Shown here one piece after another: positions 33,820 through 44,330 of a DNA stretch of 64,000 nt. Each line of letters starts with the position of its first letter. Position 1 is the first letter of the stretch. Source of the DNA: Hermatobates lingyangjiaoensis (lineage: Eukaryota; Arthropoda; Insecta; Hemiptera; Hermatobatidae). A program made the translations under genes and the position numbers. Below the pieces are notes generated by a model. The model ran no database searches, was not told the DNA's origin, and worked only from the letters and a program-made list of their open reading frames with translations. Location of the stretch: the NCBI GenBank assembly GCA_026182355.1, contig JAPFBL010001617.1, positions 310,001 to 374,000 of the forward strand, given 5' to 3'.

Positions 33820-34390
33820 TCTAAATCTGTGAAAATTATAAGGGATAAAAGAAATCTGGAGTGGTTCACACTAAACTTAATATCAAACTTCTTGGATATA
33901 TAATATGTAATGTCCCATTTAAGCATAATGTAAATGTCTAAATGGGAGATGTTTATTAGTCTTTCATTCCTGTAGGTAGTATAGATAGTGACTGATCCAC
34001 TTATCAAGATACACGCTTATTTTTTTATATCACACCACTGACGCATATAATATCATTAGTATAATTACAGCAGTAATAACATTTTTGAGAAGTGAAAGTG
34101 TAGTATGTTACGAAATAGTCTCTTACAGAAGAACATGGGTTTTGTTCCAATAGCCAGTGGATCTCTCACATACTTTATCTAACCTGCATATTTCTATACA
34201 AAGTTTCCCAGTTAAAACTTTAAAATATTCCTATTTCGACTGAAAAATGTCAGAGACATGTAAGAAAAAATGTCGCTTTAAGATAATTTTTTATCTTAAT
34301 AAAAGATGTTGGATAATTTGATTCATTATTCTTCGAAGAATGTTTTCAATTTTGAATTATGTTTTACACTTTTGGTCTTTTATGGACTCA
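33820..34390 (-). repeat. Dispersed-family copy, inverted
   Basis: Read on the minus strand it matches the right half of the element at 9078-10735: AAAGATTCC-like sequence, GACATTTTTCAGTCGAAATA, CCACTGGCTATTGGAAC, CATTTAGACATTTACATTATG and GAGTGGTTCACACTAAAC. It faces the plus-oriented copy at 35490-36120, so the two flank the retroelement tail at 34.4-35.2 kb as inverted repeats. Confidence 0.6.
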
Positions 34391-34424
34391 TTTTATTGGG
34401 AATTTTATTAATATTAATTAATGG

Positions 34425-34794
34425 ACTTGGCGGGAGGTGGACTTAGAAATTTTCCCCCAAATATGCAAGAGATTAAGTTGCAGCTCACTCCCATTAAGCC
34501 GTTGGCTTACTGAAACCTTGTCGGGCCACGGCAGTGTAACTCGTACTGAAATAAGCATAACCTATTTCAATTGCACCTGCAGTGATGAAGCTAAGACAGT
34601 CGACAATGTTTTGTTTTCTTGTGCTCGTTATGGTTACTTGCGTTATAAATGTATAATATCTAGTGGCCTTTATTCAGAGCAAGTTACCCAAGACTGTTTT
34701 CAAAGTCTACCCTTGACAAAAGCCCTCTTAAAGTTTGTCTACAGCATCTCAAAAAGGAAAAGATTTGTAGGTGGTGCACCTCCAGGATTTAACT
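34425..34794 (+). pseudogene. Non-LTR retrotransposon C-terminal relic (zinc-finger-like end)
   Basis: The open frame at 34437-34793 contains RWLTETLSGHGSVTRTEIS, then CTCSDEAKTVDNVLFSCARY. This is the LTGHGxFxxYL ... C-x-C-GxxETxEHxLFxCPxY segment that follows RNase H in Jockey/R1-type ORF2. The remaining residues (KFVYSISKRKRFVGGAPP) also fit an ORF2 C-terminus. No stop interrupts the 119 codons, so it is a relatively well kept 3' fragment. Confidence 0.7.
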
Positions 34795-35220
34795 GACACC
34801 CCTACAGAATCCCCTCTCCCCGGTCTATTCCTATATGTTCCCTTTTATATTTATTTAACTTTAGTTTTCGTAATTATATATTTTTGTTAACGTATGTGTT
34901 AGTTTTAACATGTAAGTCTTTCGTTCTATTTATAAGTTTTATGTCTTGCGTTAGTTTTAAGTTTCTTCCTATGGGGAATATCTTTGAACTCCTAGGATCA
35001 ATAGTCTTAAGTTCCTTCTAGTCCTAAGGTTCAAACCCATCTCTAGGAGAATATCGAGTAACCCAAGGTCCTTAGCATTAAGTATTTCCCTAGAGGGAAT
35101 ATCCTTGTACCTCTAGGATCAATAGTCATAAGTTGTTACTAGTCTTCAGAATTATATTCATTCTCTGGAGGAATATCGAGTACCCTAGGGTTCTAGGTTT
35201 GTAATAGTATTTAGGCTATT
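34795..35220 (+). repeat. Non-LTR 3' UTR with tandem GGAATATC...GTAC...AGGATC repeats
   Basis: Words of the type GGGGAATATC, GAACTCCTAGGATCAATAG, GGAGAATATCGAGTAACCC and AGAGGGAATATCCTTGTACC recur about every 60 bases between 34970 and 35200. The same word pattern occurs at 39580-39690 upstream of another RT relic. Such degenerate tandem repeats are common in retroelement UTRs. Confidence 0.5.
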
Positions 35221-36120
35221 TGTTGTTGTTGACAAATATCCACTTTTCACAATTGCAGTTTAATAGTTCATAACTATTATTTTTAAAAATTTCAAGCATT
35301 CAGCTACAAAAGTTTTAAATATTACTGAAAAGCCGGCTTTGATATGAGTATGGAAAACTGGCTAATTACTAATATATTTTTTCCAAACTCGCTCAGAGTA
35401 TATTGGATTTTTATGATTTTTGGCAAAAGGAAAGAAAAGTGATTTTTTATAAACTCTAGCATGCCATAAAATTTCCAATATAATGATTTTATAAAAGACC
35501 AAAATGTAAATATAATTCAAAATTGAAAACATTCTTTGAAGGATAATGAATCAAATTATCCAACATCTTTTATTGAGATAAAAAATTATCTTAAAGCGAC
35601 GTTTTTCTTACATGTTTCTGACATTTTTCAGTCAAAATAGGAATATTTTAAAGCTATTAAAGTTAACTCAGAAAATTGTATAAAATCTTCAGTATAGAAG
35701 CAGGGTAGATAAATTATGTAAGAGATCCACTGGCTATGGGCACAAAACCCATATTCTTCTGTAGGAGATTATTTCGTAATACGAAATCTACACTTTCACT
35801 TTTCAAAAATGTTATTACTGATAAGTATATTGTATATTATATATTGTATATATACAATACTCTATATATACTGTATATATATATGTATATATATATATAC
35901 TGTATATATACAGTATATATATTGTATATTATTATATATATAAGATAATATATTGATCAGTCACTATCTGTACTACCTCCAGGAATGAAAGATTAATAAA
36001 CATCTCCTATTTAGACATTTATGTTATGCTTAAATGGGACATTGGATATTATATACCCAAAATGTTTGATATTATGTTTACTTATAGTAAAGTTGAGTGT
36101 AGGCCACTCCAAATTTTTTT
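35221..36120 (+). repeat. Dispersed-family copy, plus orientation
   Basis: It starts near TTGACAAATATCCAC, a word shared with 42487, 44077 and 50160, and ends with TTTACTTATAGTAAAGTTGAG and GTAGGCCACTCC at about 36078-36109. A TA-rich palindromic stretch (TATACTGTATATA words, 35845-35945) has expanded inside it. No coding capacity. Confidence 0.6.
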
Positions 36121-37150
36121 TTATTTTTTAAATATGATAAAATATATATACCTTCTGTAAAAAGTCATTGTTAAATGTACACATTTATAAGTATTATAAT
36201 AAAACTGAAACTTTAAACAAATAATAAAATGCCCTTGAGGCAATAGTAATATGAAATTACAAATTAAAATTTTATTTCATTTTGCTTAGAACCATAATTG
36301 TAATTTTACTTAGTACAATCAGATTCCTATGGTTATTTCTAGAATAATCATTTGAATAATATAATTATATGATTGGCAGCGTTGCAGGTTTCTCTATCAA
36401 TGATTACGACTTAATACGATGAAGAACATCTATTTTCTGTTATTTCCTTGAGGCCAAATTTCTTCTAATTGGATTTGGTAATCCTAGTGACCTTCGTACA
36501 TTCGTGCAGCAGATTTATTATCTCATTGTTTCTTCTTCATTACAATATTCTGCAGCAAGAAGAGAACATTTATTTAAAGAGTCACGGATGCAATTCGTGA
36601 TGATTTTGTACAAATCGTGACAATTAAACAAATTTAGTTATGACTCAAAAGTATATTTAGTTATTTTCACTTTTATTATCTCTGAGATACATACATTTTA
36701 TGTAAGTCTATTGTTTTAATTTTTATGTTGAAATGAAACATTCTTTACTGAATACTAATACTGAACATAATAACCTTATTAAATTAATTTAAGTTTACTT
36801 AACATTAATATTAGATAAAGTGCAAATTTTAAATAGCACAGTTATATATTTCTAAAGTTGATCAACAATTGTTATGACTCGTAGGGATATGGTAACCTAG
36901 CGATGGCAGAGGTTTGTCAGAAATATTTTTAGACTTACCAGGGCTGGCATCCTTACATCTAGCTCTCATCTGGAGGTCGTTTAAACCTCCATTCCAGACT
37001 TTTAATATTTAGTTAATGCAATTAATATAAAGCATAACAGCAAACAATATTTTATTTCATGACTCATTTAAATTTAAAAAAAAATTCACACCTGGGTAAT
37101 ATTTTTCATTCTAATGTAGTGCAATCAGTTATTATGTGGTATTTACTCAT
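36121..37150. other. No recognised gene
   Basis: AT-rich. A short, slightly GC-richer piece at 36935-36998 (CATCTGGAGGTCGTTTAAACC, with CCTCCATTCCAG) can form a small hairpin around GGAGGTCGTTTAAACCTCC. Confidence 0.45.
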
Positions 37151-37195
37151 TGTAGGGTAAAAATCTAATGAAATGGTCTCGACATATAAAACTTT

Positions 37196-37247
37196 TAATG
37201 ATATAAACAACGCGTTTCGAACACGTAGTGTTCTTCCTCAAGCATTA
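37196..37247 (-). ncRNA. Hammerhead-like core, family B, left arm (C3 changed)
   Basis: The minus strand has the same layout as the right arm: GAACAC/GTGTTC stem II, GAAA, palindromic CGCG, TT at the site and the TAATG/CATTA distal stem I. The first core box reads TTGAGGA instead of CTGAGGA, replacing the catalytic-pocket C3, so this arm is predicted to be inactive. Confidence 0.6.
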
Positions 37248-37428
37248 TCTAAAAAATACAATGACACTAGAGAGTTATAATAAGTAAATAAGTATTAACC
37301 AAAGTAAATAAGTACAAAAATTAATATAAAATAGGTTCGTACTTTCTGCCTTATTTTATTTTATATTAATTTTTGTACTTATTTACTTTGTACTATAGAT
37401 AACTCTCTGGTGTCATTGTATTTTTTAG

Positions 37429-37482
37429 TTAATGCCTGAGGAAGAACACTACGTGTTCGAAACGCGTTGTTTATATCATTAA
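37429..37482 (+). ncRNA. Hammerhead ribozyme candidate, family B, right arm
   Basis: The best core in the window. Box CTGAGGA (37436-37442), an extra A, a perfect 6-bp stem II GAACAC-TAC-GTGTTC (37444-37458), GAAA (37459-37462), self-complementary CGCG (37463-37466), TT at the predicted cleavage site before G37469. Stem I has closing pair C37435-G37469, a 7-base bulge and a distal 6-bp TTAATG/CATTAA helix. GAAACGCG with an extra base before stem II is the widespread form in Penelope-like elements of animals. Stem III is minimal as a monomer and would be completed by dimerisation. Confidence 0.75.
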
Positions 37483-37526
37483 AAGTTTTATATGTGGAGA
37501 CCATTTCATTAGATTTTTACCCTACA

Positions 37527-37699
37527 ATATTTTTCATGTTTTGGTTCTTGATATGGACTGTTTTGTTCATGTTCCATACATTTATAAATAATATATTAAC
37601 TATTTTCCTTACTAAGATTGAATGACTCTTTCAAAAAAGAAACAAAAATTATTACTGGAGTAGTTGTTAGCGTTGGACATATTTTAATATTAACTAAAT
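37527..37699. other. Short spacer
   Basis: AT-rich; nothing recognised. Confidence 0.4.
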
Positions 37700-38960
37700 T
37701 ATTTTTACTTCACTAAAAGTAAAGTACAATACTATTTGAAAAAAGTCAATCGAGGGATTTTAGCAAAATTACATATTTTGAGGTTCACTAAGTTCTTATT
37801 GGAAAAACATTTTCTCGATGTGTCTATATAGATGACTGGGTTTATATCAAAAGGATTGTAAGCGATGCAGGTTTGATTGATGGATCAAATTCATAGTCTG
37901 CCAAAATTTGATCACTGTAATGTAGATGTAAAGTTTTATCTTTGGACAATATTGCATATTGAAAATTTTTTTTTGTCAAAATGTGATTTTTGACTATTTT
38001 TTACTTTACTATAAATATAGTTATCATGAAAAAATTCGATCTCGAGATTTTAATAGATTAACATCTTTTGAGGTACCCAAAGTCTTTCTTTGGCGTTTTT
38101 TTTTATACCTGTACTTATGTGTGGTCCACACCAACCACAAAAATGGTCCTTCAAGTGTGGATGTGCCCTACTGTTTGGGGGCAATATTGCAATGATGGGA
38201 GGGTCACACTTTGGTGGATGGGTGGGTATGAGTATCCAAAAGTTTGTGTACACGCTACAGTCCAGAAACTTTGATGGATCAAATTAATATTGTACACAAA
38301 ATGAGCCTCACAGTGTAGATGTTCTGTGTAGTTTGGAAGCAATTATTGCTTATTTTTATAGTTTGGCCACTTATTTGGCCAAAATGTGTTTTTAGACAAC
38401 ATTTTTTTTCTCCCAAACTACTAACACTAGAGTTCTGAAATTTTAGCATTATCTTAAAAGCTATTGAAGCAATCATTAAAAAATTCTCAGATTTTATAAA
38501 AGGACTGAAAATTTTTTTTTCAATAAAATGTAAAAATTTTAACTTGTGATTCAATCTGAAAAGTAATTCTGTGTTAAAATTATATTAACCAAAAGGGCTT
38601 TATGGTAAATTTAAAGTTTCGAAAATTGTTTTCTTTTTGATGATAAATGGCTCATTAAAGAAAAACAAAATTTTGTCAGGAAATTCAACAAAAAATTAAC
38701 AATTTATAAAAAAAATTGGTGAAATTGTAATTACCGAAAAAAATAATAAAACTATAAGAAATGAATATTTATCCTGGACTAATGGATCATCTGCTCTACT
38801 TGTCGGATTTGTTTAATTTATTTATTTATATTATTTACATTGACTACAAATTTTTTGAGTGAATCAACTGGAATGAAATTTATGTTTAAAGGTTTAATGA
38901 TAAAATTGAAATGATTTAATGACTTAATATGAAGTGTAAGAAGAAGAAAATTCTGACATG
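37700..38960 (+). repeat. Dispersed-family copies, one partial and one longer
   Basis: A truncated start (TTTTACTTCACTAAAAGTAAAG, 37705) with TTTTGAGGTTCAC is followed at 37997 by a second start: TTTACTATAAATATAG, GAAAAAATTCGATCTCGAG and TTTTGAGGTACCC. It then follows the 9.1-10.0 kb copy through CAGTCCAGAAACTTTGATGG, CCCAAACTACTAACACTAGAG and ATTGACTACAAATTTTTTGAG. The small open frames on both strands across 38050-38350 are shadows of this repeat. Confidence 0.6.
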
Positions 38961-39277
38961 TAAAAAATGAACGCCAATGAAACATATTTCAGAAGTTATT
39001 TCTAAAGTTATCGATGCTTTCCATGGTGTGATGGATTGCATAACGAAGTGCTCTAATCATATGTATTTTGCATCCTTGAACAAAACTTATTATCAGATGT
39101 AAATTTCTTTGTGTTTATGAATCATGTTTACTTTTTTTTAATATTGAAGTATGAGGAATAGATTTATTTGTTCCTTCGGTGATTCGATGACATTGAAATT
39201 TTCTGATATATGTTTCTTACACTTTTCAGACAAAATATAAATATTTTGAAGTCTTAAAGGGATATAATAAAGTGCTG

Positions 39278-39308
<31 letters not shown>

Positions 39309-40010
39309 GGATTAATCCTAAACCATACATGTAGAATAGATTACAGTAATATAGTGTAAGTTTCAGATCTACCGCAGTTGGGAACACTTGTTCTTAGGGA
39401 GGAGTGCTGTCGCTCCTATTATTTTGATTAGTTGTAGATGACCACTGAATACTCTGTGTAATGATGATTATAATACTCAATAACCACAAGGGAATATGTA
39501 GTACCTTGTGGGCTAAGTTGTAATGGTTTGTATGTCTTTTTTTTTGTCTAATTTATATGTCCTTTGTTTTATGTTAGATTAAGTAATCCCTAAGGGGAAT
39601 ATGGAGTACCTTTAGGATCTTTGGAGTTCTAAGTTAATGAGTTTTATAGTTTTTTCCTAGGGAAATGTTTAAAGTACCCCTAGAATTAGTATTTAAGTCT
39701 TTATGTATCGGGTTGACCTGTTTTGAAAGCGTTCTGAGTACGAAAACCTGATATTGATACGATCAGTCAAGTCTTGATGCGCGATGTAGTCTCGTGTGGC
39801 CCGCCTGCGTGAGGTCACCTTGGGCACTTCCAAGTCTTGAGTTAAATCTCAAGTTCGAAGTGGCAAAATGGGCAGGACGTAAAAAAACGCATCGACCTGG
39901 TTTGATTTTGTGATATGGCCGAATTGGCTGTAGTACACTGAGGTCAAACCAGGTTATAATACTCAAAGATTCTCAGAAGACCATTTATTAGAAGAAGAGT
40001 AATGTTTGAT
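38961..40010 (+). repeat. Probable retroelement UTR region
   Basis: A (TA)n run lies at 39283-39308. The segment 39480-39690 shows the GGGGAATATGGAGTACC and CTTTAGGATC words that also form the repeated UTR at 34970-35200. Region 39770-39960 is locally GC-richer (GCCCGCCTGCGTGAGGTCACC) and ends with a CGACCTGGTTTGA / GTCAAACCAGG inverted pair. It directly precedes a reverse transcriptase relic, so a retroelement UTR is the best reading. Confidence 0.4.
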
Positions 40011-40370
40011 GGTACTGCCTTTCAGATGATGCAGCATGCTCCCCAAACTGTTGAGAGAGAGGTAGTTAAGACATTTCTCGGTGTAAATCTACATAAAACG
40101 GTCCTTATACCTTTCTGAAGGAGATGAAAAATTAACCCAAAACTATTAAAGTTACGGACATACCTTGGTGGTTCATTAGATGAAAGATTAAAAGAGAAAA
40201 TCTATGTTACAGATCCACTAGCTAAGGGGAAAAGAGCAATGTTCTGTTGTAAGATATTATATCACATCTTCACTAAATCTTTACTTTGGCTTTGCAAAGG
40301 TATTATTATTGTTGTGGTAAAACCAATGATATGAAAAATTTGTATAAGAAATGATTAGCTTTTTGTTTAT
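40011..40370 (+). pseudogene. Non-LTR RT relic, thumb region
   Basis: The plus frames read FLGVNLHKTVLIPF, the NPxKT box with changes, then LRTYLGGSLDERLKEKIYVT, the KYLGVxLDxKLxWxxHI box. Next come DPLAKGKRAMFCCK and SLLWLCKGIIIVVVKPMI, the VxWLYTxVVRPxI box of Jockey/R1-like RT. The order is right and the fragment is collinear, with a few stops. Confidence 0.7.
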
Positions 40371-40589
40371 TTTGCCAAATTGAATGGCCTCTATGGAAGA
40401 TAAAATTAAAAATGTAATAGAATGAAAATAGTTAGATCTAAATGTTGGTTAGACACAATACCCTTCATGTATTATTTTAAAGGGTATGGCGAAGTAAACA
40501 CTAATGATCATCTGGCTGGATTGATTTTTTTTTAAGTGTAATAAAAGGGCCCTAGTCTGATGTGCTGACAGGTTATAAAGTTATAAGTC

Positions 40590-41640
40590 ACTTCAAGCTA
40601 CTTTCTGGATATTGAAGGAGCTTTCGATAACATGCTTTGCTAGAAAGTGAATCACAAGTAACATGTAGATGATTTTATCCAGGAACCGTAGAATGTATTG
40701 CAAAAATCTAATGTAAGTGTAATTAGTGCGATTATAGGGTCTATTATGATTGAACTTATGACCACCAACGACTGGACTGTTCTCAGGGAGCTTTGTTAAC
40801 GTCTCTATAGTATTGAGGAAGTTTAGATAGCCTACTTGATACTCTAGATAATCAAAGTTTCGATACGCAAGAAAGTGCAAATAACCTTGTTATTAAATGA
40901 AAAGGAATGCTTGATTAACAGCTAATGACCTTATTTAGCATGATCTCCAAATTGAGGAATCATGAGTAAAAAAGAAGGGCTTTGGTATAAATCCTGCTAA
41001 ATCAGTCCTTATATCTTTTTCAGGAAGACAAAAAGTACTTCTCAAAGACCATTTCATCAAAATTACTAAAATAAACAATCTGAGATATTCAGAAATGTTG
41101 AATTATCTTCGAATTGATGAGTAAACTGCAAACCTGTTTAACAGATACAATGGCTAAGGTATCATAAGGTAAATAATGATTTGTTGTAAGTAGGTCTTAG
41201 TTAGAATATGGATTTTTAATCAAAACTACATTTCGTACCTGCTAACTTACCATTGATAATTTGATAAAACCAATGGAATTATATGCATAGTAGTGCAGTA
41301 GTCTTATTAAATTATAAAGACAAGCGTGCCTGGAGATAACAGGAGCAATGACCAGAGAGAAGTTATTAAAAGTCTCCACTTTAATATTTCTATCAATAAA
41401 CAGGCAATTTTGACTATATTAAAACTAGTGTGAAGTAGAAATTTGAGATAAAACTTTCAAAAAATGAATACTAACAAATATAAACATTTAGGCATATATG
41501 TTTCCTGATACATAATTATCTTATTATTTTCCAAATAATAGAATATTTAGCATTTGGCAAGAAAGTGATTATAAATGACCACCTGGATTGGAAGCTTCCT
41601 GATCAAAAATGCTCTTATCTGATATACAGTAATACTGCGA
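40590..41640 (+). pseudogene. Second non-LTR RT relic
   Basis: It starts with YFLDIEGAFDNM at 40600-40635, the RT motif A with the first catalytic Asp (FLDIEGAFDN in Jockey-like elements). Near 40975-41070 are KGFGINPAKSVLISFSGR and KVLLKDHFIKITKI. The tail at 41565-41640 (VIINDHLDWKLPDQ) leads straight into the 15-bp minisatellite. It lies head to tail with the relic at 40.0 kb and is a separate, older copy. Confidence 0.7.
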
Positions 41641-42054
41641 TTAACGAACTCCCACTTAACGAACTCCCATTTAATGAACTCCCACTTAACGAACTCCCAC
41701 TTAATGAACTCCCACTTAATGAACTCCCACTTAATGAACTCCCACTTAACGAACTCCCACTTAATGAACTCTCACTTAACGAACTCCCACTTAATGAACT
41801 CCCACTTAACGAACTCCCACTTAATGAACTCCCACTTAATGAACTCCCACTTAACGAACTCCCACTTAATGAACTCCCACTTAATGAACTCCCACTTAAT
41901 GAACTCCCACTTAATGAACTCCCACTTAACGAACTCCCACTTAATGAACTCCCACTTAACGAACTCCCACTTAATGAACTCCCACTTAATGAACTCCCAC
42001 TTAATGAACTCCCACTTAACGAACTCCCACTTAACGAACTCCCACTTTAACGAA
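41641..42054 (+). repeat. 15-bp minisatellite, 27 units
   Basis: The unit TTAAYGAACTCCCAC is repeated 27 times almost without error; the only common variant is C or T at the fifth base. Because 15 is a multiple of 3, several frames stay open: NELPL on the plus strand, NSHLM/NSHLT in a second plus frame and KWEFI/KWEFV on the minus strand. These frames arise from the repeat and there is no gene context. The array begins within degenerated retroelement sequence; the first units already contain the C/T variation. Confidence 0.95.
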
Positions 42055-42479
42055 TTAAATGATAGAAATAAAAACACTAATAATTGTCAACAAATTTAGA
42101 AATGCTTCAAAATAGCTTGAGAGAGAGAGAGAAAAAAGTAAAATGCACGAATGACTTTATCACTTTTCTTGCGAATCAAAATCCAACAATAGCATTATAT
42201 ATCATGTATTACAAAAAAGAAAAATAAAAAATATATTGACTTATAATGGAACAGCATTTCTGAAAAGACAATGAAGGTGTTTAGACAAAACATACCCTCA
42301 ATTAAAAGAAGATTTTGATTTTCCCATTACTTCAATGGATGAATGTAAATTGGATGAATGTAAATTCATCTCTATTAATTTAAATTAATTAATCTCTATT
42401 TTGTTGTGCATATAAATAATTTTATCTTGGATAATATTGAAGTATGAGGAATGCTTGCTTTCGTTTTATAGAAGAGCTC
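42055..42479. other. Sequence after the minisatellite
   Basis: AT-rich, with a short GA run at 42120-42133 and a duplicated GGATGAATGTAAAT near 42337-42365. No gene. Confidence 0.5.
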
Positions 42480-44330
42480 CTAAGTTGTTGACAAATATCC
42501 AGTTCTTTACTATTCTAGTCCAAAAGTTCATATTTATGCTTTTTAAAAATTTCAAGCTTCCAGCTATAACATTTTTAAATAATCCTAAAAAGCCAGCTTT
42601 GAATTTAAAATGAGTATGCAAAAACTGACTAATTACTGGCATACATGTTTTTTTTTCGCAATATATAATTACAGCAACATTATAACAGAGTACAGCTCGC
42701 AGAAAATAACTAACACTCGCTCAGAGTAAATTAGATATTTATAATTTTTGACAAAGGGAAAGAAAAGTTATTTAATCAAAAAATAAATTATTACATTAGC
42801 ATTTAATTAAACTCTGAGTATAATAATTTTATAAAAGATTAAAATATAAAACATAAATCAAATTTGAAAAGAAATTTCCGCATTCTGTAAAAAAAAATTA
42901 AATTATTCTGCATATAAAGCAGAGATAAATTGTTAAAACATTGTAAATCGCTCACCCATAAACAAAAAAAAACATGTTTTGTTACATTTGAAAAGTTTTA
43001 ATTTTTACTTTACTGTAAGTATAGTAATCGTGAAAAAATTCGATCTCGAGATTTTGACGGAATTATATGTTTTGAGGTCCCAAAAGTCGTTTAATGAAGT
43101 TTTTTTGATAGTCTGTGTGTTTGTGTGTGGGTGGTGGGTGGGTGCGTGGGTGGTTGAGCATTGCTTGTTACCACGCTACGGTCCAGAATCTCCTAAACTG
43201 CTAACTCTAGAGTTTGAAATTTTGGCATTATCTTTGAGGTTACAAATGAAATAAACTAAAAATATATTCAGAATTTTAAAACAACAGGAAATATTTTTTT
43301 CCAATAAAATGTAGAAATTTTGACTTATAAATCAATCTCAAAGCTTGTGAGAGCGATACAAGCCATACCGTTTGTCGGTTCAAAATGAAACTATGCCTAA
43401 AAATAGAACATTATGTGGAGAATGAGTTGAGATAATTTTTTTCAAAATTACATTCACCAAAGACGCGTTAAAGTAGGATTTCTGTTTTCAGAAAATGTTT
43501 TTTTGACGTTAAACGGCTCATTAAAAAATCATGAACATTTGACCAAAAATGGAACAATAAATAAGCAATTTATAAAAAAAAGATCATGAAATTTTAATCA
43601 AGGCAAAGAGCAATAAAGCTATAAAAACATGGACAATGATCTGTTCATGGACAGATGTTTGTTCATCTGATATATAAATATATCAGATCACCTGATATAT
43701 TTATCGAATTTTGGATATTTTTGTACAATGTTTACATTGACTTAGAAATTTTTTGAGCAAATCCACTGAGATAAAATTGATGTTTATTATGGAAAAATTC
43801 TAATAATATATTGACTTATATGAGATATAGGAGGAATAATATTTTTACATGTAAAAAAATCACCACCAATAAACATAAATACATTTCATTTGTCTTCCAT
43901 GGTATGATGGATTTGTCTCATAAAATGCTTTAATAAATTTATATATTGCACTCTTGAGCAAAACTGAATATCAGTTATAATTACTTTATCTTTGTGAATT
44001 GTAATATCTTTCCATGATATTAAAATGTGACGAATGGACTCTTTCCTCAAGAAAGAGGAGTTATGTGTTCAAAAATATCCAGTTTTTTCACTATTCTAGT
44101 CTAATAGTTCATATTAATTTTTTTCAAAAATTGGAAGCTCCCAACTATAAAAGTTTTAAATTATGCTGAATAGCTGGCTTTGACTTTGATTTGAGTATGT
44201 AAACTGGCTAATTACTAATATATTTTTTCTCAATATACATTCAAAGCAACCTTATAACAGAGTACAGCAGACAGAAATAATTTATTAATTATTCTTATTT
44301 TCTGTACATAGTACAGTTGAGTATAGATAT
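42480..44330 (+). repeat. Dispersed-family copies
   Basis: From 42480 the sequence matches the internal part beginning TTGTTGACAAATATCCAG. A fresh start follows at about 43005: TTTACTTTACTGTAAGTATAG, then GAAAAAATTCGATCTCGAG. This is collinear with 9078-10010 but lacks the piece corresponding to about 9255-9410. It continues with TTGACAAA-like sequence, CAGTTTTTTCACTATTCTAG and AACAGAGTACAGC. No coding sequence. Confidence 0.6.

Larger units (their letters stand above)
37151..37526. repeat. Inverted repeat with hammerhead-like cores (family B)
   Basis: The outer ends TGTAGGGTAAAAATCTAATG (37151) and CATTAGATTTTTACCCTACA (to 37526) are exact inverted complements. Arms of about 170 bases continue inward with few mismatches through AACGCGTTTCGAACACG and AATACAATGACAC to AGTACAAAAATTAATATAAA. 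The centre is a short unique piece, AATAGGTTCGTACTTTCTGCC. Each arm has a hammerhead-like core: one on the minus strand at left, one on the plus strand at right. Confidence 0.8.

Noticed and set aside
38050..38342. Cluster of overlapping short frames on both strands
   Set aside because: They fall inside a non-coding dispersed-family copy.
39763..39966. 67-codon minus frame in a GC-richer patch
   Set aside because: Lies in a probable retroelement UTR; no motif and no conserved counterpart frame.
41641..42054. CRISPR-like regular repeat
   Set aside because: No spacers; units are contiguous 15-mers in a eukaryotic genome.
41565..42099. 161- and 141-codon plus frames and a 101-codon minus frame with pentapeptide repeats
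   Set aside because: They are produced by a 15-bp minisatellite whose period is a multiple of three; no start context, splice or conserved flank.
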